From Paenibacillus rhizovicinus (GTDB lineage: Bacteria; Bacillota; Bacilli; Paenibacillales; Paenibacillaceae): a stretch of DNA of 64,000 nucleotides. The notes under the pieces were generated by a model. That model ran no database searches, was not told where the DNA came from, and worked only from the letters and a program-made list of their open reading frames with translations. The stretch is taken from NCBI RefSeq assembly GCF_010365285.1, contig NZ_CP048286.1:3176501-3240500 (forward strand), written 5' to 3'. The position numbers and the translations under genes are program-made. Position 1 is the first letter of the stretch. Each line of letters opens with the position of its first letter. This document shows, in pieces, positions 41,094 through 47,934 of the stretch.

Positions 41094-42503
41094 TTATTCT
41101 TCGGGAGCGAGCACATCGATCGAATCGAGCGACAACCGGCTTCCGCCTCCGCCCAGCTTAATCGTGTTGCTGCCCTTCTTCAGTCCGACAGGGATGAACG
41201 CATTGGACCATTCTCCCTTTAAGCCGGTATCGAGCGAGACGTCGACATGCAGCTTGCCGCCAATGGTCATATTGAGGTGCTGCGGCACGGATGCTTCATT
41301 CAAGTAACGCAGTGCAAGGCGATAAACGCCGTCCTTCTCGACCTCAATCTCCCATTCAACGCCGCTGTCTTCGTCAGTCCACCCGCTGACGATCTTGCCG
41401 CCGGAAGCCTCTTCGTTCTCCGTCGCTTGCATGCCTTCCAGCTTCGCCTTCTCGGCTTCCAGCCGCATTCGTGCCGGTTCGCCGGACGGCAGCGGCAGCC
41501 ATGCTCCCGGCGCGACGGGTTCGCCGAAATCGGGCGTGCCGTCTTCATTCCATTGGAACGGCTGCGTGCGCACGTTCCGGTTCCAGCCCGCGCCCGACGT
41601 GATGGCCGCGTGGTAGACGATCCAGTCCTCCTTGCCGTCCGGAGACTTTACGAAGGAGTTATGCCCCGGCCCGAATACCCGGTCGGTCTTCTTGAAGACC
41701 GGCTCCGGCTTCTTCGTCCACGAAGCAGGGTCGAGCGGATCGCTGCCCGGATCGGCCGTCAGCAGGCCAAGCGTGTAATCGTCCGTCCAGCTTCCGCTGG
41801 CCGAGTAAATCAGGTTGATTTTCTTATCCGAGACGAGCACTTCCGGCCCTTCGTTAATGGTCGGTTCCCCGATCATTTCCCAATCCAGCGTCGGTCTGGA
41901 AAGCTCCACTCTATCGCCTGAGATCGTATAAGGATTGCTCATTGGCGCAATGTACAGCCGCTGGCTTACGTTCACGTCTCCTTCCCAGCCTGACCAGATG
42001 AAGTACAGCGATCCGTCCGGCTTGCTAAGAACGGTGCCGTCGATTGCCCATTTATCGGTTGAATCTGTGATCTTGCCGCGATCCTCGTATTCGCCCAGCG
42101 CATCGTCCGTGGCCGACTCCAGTACGAACATCCGGTGATTCTCGTTACGGCCATCGTCCGCGGCGTAGTAGATATACCATTTGCCATTAAACCAGTGCAG
42201 CTCCGGCGCCCAAATATCTGCCGAATTCGGTCCGGTTGCGGGCGGCTTCCATATAACCGCCGTCTCCGCACCTGCCATATCCGTCAATGACCGGGACTTC
42301 CATATCTGTATGGCGTTACCGACCGTATGCGTGTAATAATAATAACCGTCATGCTGAATCATCCAAGGATCCGCGCCCCCGTTCATGATCGGGTTCGCGA
42401 AGGTTGCCGCTTTCGCCGAGCCCACGCTGCCGATATCGCACGACGACAACACGAGCGAAGCTGCCACGCAGCAGCCTGAAGCAACAAGAGACCATCTGTT
42501 CAC
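41094..42503 (-). CDS. GH43 family lipoprotein with C-terminal CBM-like domain
   Basis: The protein has 469 residues. An N-terminal signal peptide with lipobox LSSC places it on the cell surface. The GH43 propeller has Asp in NGGADPWM, Asp in WAIDGTVL and Glu in INEGPEVL. From about residue 345 a CBM6/35-like beta-sandwich follows (MRLEAEKAKLEG, VEKDGVYRLALRYLN, IKLGGGGSRLSLDSIDV). It probably clips arabinose or xylose side chains outside the cell before uptake. GTG 42503 has GGGGGG seven bases upstream. First gene of the operon, behind the cre-controlled promoter. Confidence 0.88.
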   Translation of the reverse strand: MNRWSLVASGCCVAASLVLSSCDIGSVGSAKAATFANPIMNGGADPWMIQHDGYYYYTHTVGNAIQIWKSRSLTDMAGAETAVIWKPPATGPNSADIWAPELHWFNGKWYIYYAADDGRNENHRMFVLESATDDALGEYEDRGKITDSTDKWAIDGTVLSKPDGSLYFIWSGWEGDVNVSQRLYIAPMSNPYTISGDRVELSRPTLDWEMIGEPTINEGPEVLVSDKKINLIYSASGSWTDDYTLGLLTADPGSDPLDPASWTKKPEPVFKKTDRVFGPGHNSFVKSPDGKEDWIVYHAAITSGAGWNRNVRTQPFQWNEDGTPDFGEPVAPGAWLPLPSGEPARMRLEAEKAKLEGMQATENEEASGGKIVSGWTDEDSGVEWEIEVEKDGVYRLALRYLNEASVPQHLNMTIGGKLHVDVSLDTGLKGEWSNAFIPVGLKKGSNTIKLGGGGSRLSLDSIDVLAPEE

Positions 42504-42598
42504 TCGATTCCCCCCTTTCCTCTATCTCCTGCGCATGCGTATGTCCGCTGATCATTGCATAAAACCGCTGAACCATTGCCTTTGCAGGGGTCGATTCC

Positions 42599-42645
42599 AA
42601 GATACAAAACAAGATTATTGATTCGTTTCATATATATTGTATCTT
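42599..42645 (-). repeat. 9-base inverted repeat at the 5' end of the operon leader
   Basis: AAGATACAA (42599-42607) and TTGTATCTT (42637-42645) are exact complements 29 bases apart. The predicted transcription start is near 42646, so the first nine bases of the message could pair with this downstream arm. Confidence 0.55.
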
Positions 42646-42652
42646 TTTTTAC

Positions 42653-42690
42653 ATATTATCGTTAAAAATAACCAATGTCAACGGTTTCAT
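42653..42690 (-). promoter_or_regulatory. promoter of the GH43/GH2 operon with overlapping cre site
   Basis: The -35 TTGACA (42681-42676) is perfect, the spacer is 17 bases, and the -10 is TAATAT (42658-42653). ATGAAACCGTTGACA (42690-42676) fits every position of the CcpA cre consensus WTGNAANCGNWNNCW and covers the -35. CcpA binding would block RNA polymerase when glucose is present. Confidence 0.8.
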
Positions 42691-42713
42691 ACTTAAATAT
42701 TGTAACAATTAAG

Positions 42714-42755
42714 TAAAAAGGACACTTGATTACAAGAATCCTGTAATCAGTGTCC
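42714..42755 (-). terminator. terminator of the ArsR-like regulator gene
   Basis: On the minus strand GGACACTGATTACA pairs with TGTAATCA(a)GTGTCC (one bulge), followed by TTTTTACTTAATTG. It begins nine bases after the stop at 42764 and separates the regulator from the operon promoter. Confidence 0.85.
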
Positions 42756-42763
42756 ACGACATC

Positions 42764-43702
42764 TTATATTTCTTCGTCTAACGAGTAATAGACCTTCAAA
42801 AGGATCTCCTGCTCATGATCCCCGAATTGGCGCCCGAACAAGTTTACCCCGCCTTGATGAATCGCATCGCCTTTGACGCCGATCCGCACCTTTACATTCG
42901 GGCGGTAAGTAAGCTTCAAATCGCTAATGGTCACATCCGAGGCCTTCTCCATATCCAGCGTCGTCCGCTCCCCGTCAATGCGCCACGTCTTCAGAAACCC
43001 GTACTGGGTCATCCAATCCAGCCACCAGGCCGGATTCAGTTTCCCTCTGCGGTCTCCGAAGTCCCCTGGGCTCATCCACGTTCCGATCTCCACTCCGTTG
43101 ATCCAGAAGGAGATATCGGAAGGCCAGTTGTTATCGTAATTCGGCGCTTCGGAGCACAGCTCCAGCGACAGCGCCATGGATTCGATGCGAGCCTTGGGCG
43201 GAAGCTCCAGCGGAATCAGATATTCCACGAACCCCTTCCGGAACCAAATGATCTGCGCCCCGACATGCTTAGGATGGTAGAAGCTTGCCGGCTCGTCTTC
43301 GCGGATGAGCATGCCTTCCGCATTGGCCATCCCGCAGGTAGGATATACTTCGCAATCGCCGTAATACCCGATGGGCATCTCCATTTCATAAACGTGCAAA
43401 GCGCCCTTGGGCATCGACCGATCCTGATTAAACGAGAGGTGAATATCGTCGTAGTTCCTGCTGCACACCTTCATCGCTCCGCGCGAAGCCGGCAGCAGCT
43501 CGGTATTGATCAGTTTCGCCGCTTCCAATATCTTGACGTTATTCGCAACGGTCGAAACCGGCAGTTTAAGCGCTTCCGAAATTTCGATTACGTTCAGCTT
43601 CCGGGAACTTAGTAAACGGAGAATGTCAACTCGCGATCGAGTCGATAAGGCATGCGAGACGGCGACCAGCCTTTCCGGGTCGTCAAAGCTCAACTCCAGC
43701 AT
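42764..43702 (-). CDS. ArsR-type winged-helix regulator with a large C-terminal beta-rich domain
   Basis: The protein has 312 residues. Residues ~10-75 are an ArsR-like winged helix (HALSTRSRVDILRLL, ISEALKLPVSTVANNVKIL). The remaining ~220 residues are far longer than in metal-sensing ArsR proteins and lack their metal sites. They are rich in Trp, Tyr and Asp (SDISFWINGVEIGTWMSPGDFG, NPAWWLDWMTQYGF), like a sugar-binding beta-sandwich. ATG 43702 has AGGAG nine bases upstream; a TTG nine bases earlier abuts that site. It lies directly upstream of the GH43/GH2 operon and is its likely regulator; the ligand is probably an oligosaccharide. I do not recognise the C-terminal family. Confidence 0.75.
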   Translation of the reverse strand: MLELSFDDPERLVAVSHALSTRSRVDILRLLSSRKLNVIEISEALKLPVSTVANNVKILEAAKLINTELLPASRGAMKVCSRNYDDIHLSFNQDRSMPKGALHVYEMEMPIGYYGDCEVYPTCGMANAEGMLIREDEPASFYHPKHVGAQIIWFRKGFVEYLIPLELPPKARIESMALSLELCSEAPNYDNNWPSDISFWINGVEIGTWMSPGDFGDRRGKLNPAWWLDWMTQYGFLKTWRIDGERTTLDMEKASDVTISDLKLTYRPNVKVRIGVKGDAIHQGGVNLFGRQFGDHEQEILLKVYYSLDEEI

Positions 43703-43744
43703 ATTCCGCAACTCCTTTCATCCGAATGGGTTATTGATTCACAA

Positions 43745-43773
43745 AGTTTACACTTATTCCTGTTTAAAATCAA
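43745..43773 (-). promoter_or_regulatory. promoter of the ArsR-like regulator
   Basis: The -35 TTGATT (43773-43768), a 17-base spacer and the -10 TAAACT (43750-43745) lie about 45 bases upstream of the start. Confidence 0.5.
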
Positions 43774-43839
43774 CAACTATGTATTAAAACCATTTTCTTG
43801 TATTATTCTAAAAAAGCCTTTTGATCAAAGAAGACGATA

Positions 43840-43871
43840 AATAACCCCGACCTTGTGCGGTCGGAGTTATT
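43840..43871 (-). terminator. hairpin ending the pspA-ydjGHI-like transcript
   Basis: AATAAC(c)CCGACC pairs with GGTCGG(a)GTTATT over a six-base loop. On the minus strand it is followed by TATCGTCTTC. It is the only terminator-like structure between the last gene of that operon (stop 44118) and the regulator promoter. Confidence 0.55.
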
Positions 43872-43892
43872 AGGATGGCGAAGGCGAAGAAG

Positions 43893-44002
43893 TACGGGAC
43901 TACTTGACTACGGGACCTCGGACTTCGAACTACAGGACTTCGGGGCTTCGGACTTCCGGACTTCGAACTACGGACTACGGACTACGGACTGCGGGACTTC
44001 GA
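43893..44002. repeat. short tandem GACTACGG/GACTTCGG repeats
   Basis: Variants of GGACTACGG and GGACTTCG(g/a)A are strung together about a dozen times, with exact neighbours near 43970-43990. The region 43872-44117 has no supported gene. Such degenerate short repeats resemble simple-sequence expansion. Confidence 0.6.
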
Positions 44003-44117
44003 AACCCCTTATCGCTTTACCGCTTCGCCGCCGAGTAAATCAGGTTTCTGCGCTCGATGTGTCGTTTGTCATGATACTCGATGTGCCGCTATATGTGACT
44101 TCGCCGCCGCCCGCTCC

Positions 44118-45122
44118 CTAACTCAGCTTCTGGCCGCAATTCGGACAGAAGTTCGCGCCTTCGTTCTTGGCGCCGCAGTTGGGGCAGAAGTTCGGCTTCT
44201 TGCTGCCTTCCGATGACGAAGGCAAAGGCGCGGCCGCACTCGAGCCTTTGTCAGCCGCCGGCTGCTGCTGATCCTGATTGCGATTCATGTTTTTCATCAT
44301 TTCATTGGCCATATTCATGCCCATCATCATGCCCGCCATGTCCGAAGCCGCACCGCCGCCATGCACTTTGCCCGACGCAATGCCGTCCGTCATGCTCACT
44401 TGCTGGTACTTCTGCAGGTTGCCGATCATCTCATGCGAAGCGGTCTTCGTAATCATATCCTGAATTTCCTGCGGATAATTAAAGCTCATGACCTGGAAGC
44501 CCGTGATCGCGATCCCGATGTCCATCAGCTGCATATCCAAATCTTCCCGAATCCCGTTCGCGATCTCCGATGCATTCGCCTGCAGATTGAACATATCCTT
44601 GCCCTCGCGGCTGATCCATTTCATCAGCAGTTGATCAAGCACGGACGTCATCCGGGTTTTGACATCCTCGACCAAATACGCCTGTTTGATCCCGGCGATC
44701 TTATCGATCAGCGCCAAGTAGTCGCTCACCTTGAAATTAAATGTGCCATTCGCGCGAATCGGCATCCCGCCCGGAAGCTGCGGCGTCGGAATCAATACCG
44801 GATTCTGCGTACCCCAGCGAACGGTGAATTCCTTCGTGTTCACGAAGAGCACTTCGACCCGCATGCCGCTGTTGAAGCCGAACTTGAACCCTTTCAACGT
44901 CGACAGGAACGGGATGATGTCCGAATCGATCTCGAACGAGCCTTCGTCCTTGAAGATCCCTTCCACCTTGCCGTTATTCAGAAAGATCGCGTCTTGGCCG
45001 GCGCGAATAACGAGCTTGCTCCCCTTCTTGATCTCCCGGTTGCTCCACTTCCAGAAAATCATATCGTCTCTGAACTCTTCCCATTCGACTACGTTAGCAA
45101 ACTGTTTTCCGAAAAGCCCCAT
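44118..45122 (-). CDS. ydjI: SPFH-domain protein with C-terminal zinc ribbons (YdjI-like)
   Basis: The protein has 334 residues. An N-terminal SPFH/virion-core-like domain covers ~1-240 (KLVIRAGQDAIFLNNGKVEGIF, SVLDQLLMKWISREG). A Met-rich stretch (DMAGMMMGMNMANEMMKNM) follows, and the protein ends in a double zinc ribbon (FCPNCGAKNEGANFCPNCG). In Bacillus subtilis YdjI localises with PspA and flotillin-like complexes at the membrane. Last gene of the pspA-ydjGHI-like operon, separated from the TPM gene by 126 bases that contain an octamer repeat. Confidence 0.9.
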   Translation of the reverse strand: MGLFGKQFANVVEWEEFRDDMIFWKWSNREIKKGSKLVIRAGQDAIFLNNGKVEGIFKDEGSFEIDSDIIPFLSTLKGFKFGFNSGMRVEVLFVNTKEFTVRWGTQNPVLIPTPQLPGGMPIRANGTFNFKVSDYLALIDKIAGIKQAYLVEDVKTRMTSVLDQLLMKWISREGKDMFNLQANASEIANGIREDLDMQLMDIGIAITGFQVMSFNYPQEIQDMITKTASHEMIGNLQKYQQVSMTDGIASGKVHGGGAASDMAGMMMGMNMANEMMKNMNRNQDQQQPAADKGSSAAAPLPSSSEGSKKPNFCPNCGAKNEGANFCPNCGQKLS

Positions 45123-45169
45123 ACCAATCCCATCCTTCCACGGTCCATATTGGATTCATGCTTGATTCC

Positions 45170-45209
45170 GTTTGATCGTTTGATCGTTTGATCGTTTGAT
45201 CGTTTGTTC
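45170..45209. repeat. five tandem copies of GTTTGATC
   Basis: Four exact octamers (45170-45201) are followed by a fifth with one change (GTTTGTTC). The array lies in the gap between ydjH-like and ydjI-like genes and could change length by slippage without touching either reading frame. Confidence 0.85.
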
Positions 45210-45248
45210 GTTCCATCCATCGCCGATCGCTTCGTCACTTCTTGGCTG

Positions 45249-46064
45249 CTAAAAGGAACCTCTGCCTCCGCTATGCGAATGGCCGCCGCTGCTGGTCCCA
45301 CCGCCACCGCCGCCGCCCGAGCCGCCGCCCTTGTTCCTCTCGATTTTGCTCTTGACTACGGTCGAGCGCAGGTACTGGTCCGAGTGATCCAGCACGCCCG
45401 ACGTACCGGCCACCTCATAAGTCGACCGATTCACCGTAATCCGGCCGCCGGAACGGTAAACCATGACGCCGACGACGATTGCTCCGACGACGAGCGCCGC
45501 TCCCAGTTGAAACCAAATCGCAAACAGGATATTATCGGGATTTACGCCGGGCTTGAATCCCATATACTTGTGCGTCAGCGTTATATACGTTTCGAACGCT
45601 TTCGCATAATCCCCCCGCGTTAGATCCGGCGTAATCGCGTTGATGACCTTATCCACCCTGCCGTTGTCGAGATCGGTTTCCGCCTTGCCGAAGCCGGCCA
45701 CGTAAATCCCCCGGTTCTTCATATCCATGGTCAGAATAACGGCATTGCCGAACATCTTATCGTACCCTGGCCCATGTTCGTCGTAGAAATCCTCTGTCAG
45801 CCGCTGGACGTCCCGATTCTCCGCGTTATTGGACGTGTACACGATGATGTCCGTCTCTCTGTCGGCCCCGTAGCGATTCGCCAAGGCGTTCAACTCGTCT
45901 TCTTCCTGCTGGCTGAGCAGATTCGCTTGATCATAGATCAGATTTTTCGGTCCGACGGGGACTACTGGCGCAGCAGAGGACCGGACGGGCAGCGTTAATG
46001 CCGTTAAACAGGCCACGAACATCATGAGGACGGCGACAGCCGCGAAACGCCTTCTCCTTCTCAT
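45249..46064 (-). CDS. ydjH: TPM-domain membrane protein (YdjH-like)
   Basis: The protein has 271 residues. A signal-anchor is followed by a TPM domain at ~45-165 (LIYDQANLLSQQEEDELNALAN, IIVYTSNNAENRD, GNAVILTMDMKNRGIYVAGFG). A membrane helix follows (FQLGAALVVGAIVVGVMVY), and the C-terminus is Gly/Ser-rich and ends SGGRGSF. TPM proteins act in membrane repair and stress complexes. ATG 46064 overlaps the preceding stop by four bases and has GGGAGG nine bases upstream. Confidence 0.88.
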   Translation of the reverse strand: MRRRRRFAAVAVLMMFVACLTALTLPVRSSAAPVVPVGPKNLIYDQANLLSQQEEDELNALANRYGADRETDIIVYTSNNAENRDVQRLTEDFYDEHGPGYDKMFGNAVILTMDMKNRGIYVAGFGKAETDLDNGRVDKVINAITPDLTRGDYAKAFETYITLTHKYMGFKPGVNPDNILFAIWFQLGAALVVGAIVVGVMVYRSGGRITVNRSTYEVAGTSGVLDHSDQYLRSTVVKSKIERNKGGGSGGGGGGGTSSGGHSHSGGRGSF

Positions 46065-47113
46065 AGGAACCCGCCTCCCATCATCCAGGCGACGAGCTTT
46101 AAGCCAAGGAAGGAAACGGCGGACACGCCCGCAAACCATGCGGCTACCTTCGCTTTGCTGGTCGGAGGCTTGCCCACGACTTTCCCCGTCTGGCCGTTCA
46201 TGGCAAACGTGTACTCCGTCCGATTAAAGTTATACCTCACCATCCATACGGGAAGCAGCACGTAATCCGCCTGTTTCATGTTCGTATCGATATGCTTGTC
46301 GGTGTAATTGACGGTCGTATAGCCGGATACCGTGGAAGAAATATACGCATCGATGTAGGGGCTGGTTTTGTCTTTGGCCCGCGGCAATAACTGTTCGTCA
46401 TTATAGCTGTATTTCTCCGCGATATACCCGGCCAGATACGGCGTCTTGAACGCTTTCAATTGCCCGTAGGGAAAAGGCTCCAGCTTATCCATCAACTCAT
46501 CGTTCATTTTCTCCGAGGCATCGATCGGCAGCCTGGCGTAATCGAGATGGATTTTTCGATAGATAGCGAAATGCTGCGTCTCCGTATACCTGTAATCGCC
46601 CTGCTCGTAGATTCTAACCTTGGTCGCCTGGCCATGAACCTCGATATCGTTATGCAAGTCATACAGCCAGAAGGGGACGTACATCCCGGTTATGCCCGCG
46701 ATCCGGTCCGCCGTCATGAATCCGCGCGGCGTTAGCAAACCGTTCCTGCACCACTTCTTGAATGCCTTCATCGCCTCGTCCTTGGTGATTGCGAAAGGGA
46801 TGACCATCGCCGGAGCAAATTGGCCGGACACCCGGTCAATGAGCACGACGGCAGAACCGCAGAAGCTGCAGCTCGTTGCGCTTGTCTCCGGTTCGGTGAC
46901 GATGACGGCGCCGCAGCTGCTGCAGTGATATTCGTTCACCGCATGTTCCGCATGCTCCGCAGACGTCTGATTCTGCAGCGGATCTGGAGCTTGCTCGATA
47001 TTATCCTTCCGTCCGCAGCCGGGGCAGGACAGCATCCCCGTCGCCGCATCGAAAACCATCCCGCTGCCGCAATTGGGGCACTTGTATTCGATAACCTCCT
47101 CCACGCTGCTCAC
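46061..47113 (-). CDS. ydjG: zinc-ribbon membrane protein (YdjG-like)
   Basis: The protein has 350 residues. It starts with two zinc ribbons (YKCPNCGSG...LSCPGCG, YHCSSCGAV...TSCSFCG). A mostly soluble middle follows (VPFWLYDLHNDIEVHGQA, YVLLPVWMVRYNF), and a membrane helix lies at the end (VAAWFAGVSAVSFLGLKLVAWMMGG). This matches YdjG, which anchors the PspA complex in Bacillus. GTG 47113 overlaps the pspA stop (GTGA) and has no strong ribosome site of its own, so translation is probably coupled. Confidence 0.88.
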   Translation of the reverse strand: MSSVEEVIEYKCPNCGSGMVFDAATGMLSCPGCGRKDNIEQAPDPLQNQTSAEHAEHAVNEYHCSSCGAVIVTEPETSATSCSFCGSAVVLIDRVSGQFAPAMVIPFAITKDEAMKAFKKWCRNGLLTPRGFMTADRIAGITGMYVPFWLYDLHNDIEVHGQATKVRIYEQGDYRYTETQHFAIYRKIHLDYARLPIDASEKMNDELMDKLEPFPYGQLKAFKTPYLAGYIAEKYSYNDEQLLPRAKDKTSPYIDAYISSTVSGYTTVNYTDKHIDTNMKQADYVLLPVWMVRYNFNRTEYTFAMNGQTGKVVGKPPTSKAKVAAWFAGVSAVSFLGLKLVAWMMGGGFL

Positions 47114-47796
47114 CTCGGTTTTCGTCTTTCTTTCATGGCTGCGAGCTCATCTTCGGCGCTTGTCGCCGCCGCGGCTGCCGGCGTGCCCGCTTCGGCATTC
47201 TTCTCGAGCTGCGCGATCAACGTATCCAGGTCGTCTTCCTGCGTCCCGGCCCGAAGCTCGGCAAGCGCCAGCGCTTCGTTCAAGGCCAGGCTGGCTTTCT
47301 CTTCCATCGCGCCGAAAGCCGCGTTCGCGCCGCCTGCGTTCGCCTGCTGCCGCGCCTTGGCATCCGCAAGCTTGCCCTTCAGCTCCGCCTGCCGCGCTTC
47401 CAGCCGTTCCGCATCCGCCACGAGCTTATCCTGCATATGCTTCATCATCGCCGCTTTCGCGGACGCCCGGTCATAGGCTGCCTGCAGCTCCCCGCATTGC
47501 GCGGTCTGCTTCGTCTTCATCGTCAGAAACTTCAGCCCGTTCGCATCATCGCCCGACTCCACGGACTTCTCCGCATACCGCTGCAGCTTCGCAATCTCCG
47601 CGCCGCATTCGTCCAACGCCCGCTTCGCTCTGCTCTCCTCCGCCAGCACCGATGCCGTCTCCGCTTTCACTTGACCCAGGTCGCTGCTCAAGCTCCGCAT
47701 ATACGCATCCGCCGCTTGCTCCGGATCTTCCGCCCGGTCCAGCAATCCGTTCATATTGGCCTTCATGACATCCCTGAACCTTGATAAGATCCCCAT
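47110..47796 (-). CDS. pspA: phage shock protein PspA (LiaH/YdjF-like)
   Basis: The protein has 228 residues, almost wholly helical coiled coil. It starts MGILSRFRDVMKANMNGLLDRAEDPE, the amphipathic helix and first coil of PspA proteins (shown here only in part as a motif). It forms ESCRT-III-like rods on damaged membrane. ATG 47796 has AAGGAGG eight bases upstream. First gene of a four-gene operon with ydjG, ydjH and ydjI-like genes, as in Bacillus subtilis, behind an ECF sigma-type promoter. Confidence 0.92.
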   Translation of the reverse strand: MGILSRFRDVMKANMNGLLDRAEDPEQAADAYMRSLSSDLGQVKAETASVLAEESRAKRALDECGAEIAKLQRYAEKSVESGDDANGLKFLTMKTKQTAQCGELQAAYDRASAKAAMMKHMQDKLVADAERLEARQAELKGKLADAKARQQANAGGANAAFGAMEEKASLALNEALALAELRAGTQEDDLDTLIAQLEKNAEAGTPAAAAATSAEDELAAMKERRKPR

Positions 47797-47833
47797 CGCA
47801 AGTCCCTCCTTCGAAAGGCTTTCCATTATCTCC

Positions 47834-47862
47834 TATACTACATGAAATTCGGAATGGTTTCA
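47834..47862 (-). promoter_or_regulatory. ECF sigma (SigW-like) promoter of the pspA operon
   Basis: On the minus strand TGAAAC (47862-47857), the exact SigW/ECF -35, lies 17 bases from AGTATA (47839-47834), close to the CGTA-type -10. The Bacillus pspA-ydjGHI operon is a known SigW target, which supports this reading. Confidence 0.55.
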
Positions 47863-47883
47863 TGGCCGACTATAATTAACGAC

Positions 47884-47917
47884 ATAAACAAACCCAGCCC
47901 TCTTAAGGACTGGGTTT
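47884..47917 (-). terminator. terminator of the oxidoreductase operon
   Basis: AAACCCAG pairs exactly with CTGGGTTT over a 12-base loop. On the minus strand it is followed by GTTTATGTC. It begins 18 bases after the oxidoreductase stop. Confidence 0.75.
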
Positions 47918-47934
47918 ACTTTGAATTAATTAAG

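Noticed and set aside
43855-44121. 88-codon plus-strand frame over the GACTACGG repeats
   Set aside because: Low-complexity product generated by the simple repeats, and its end overlaps the ydjI-like gene.
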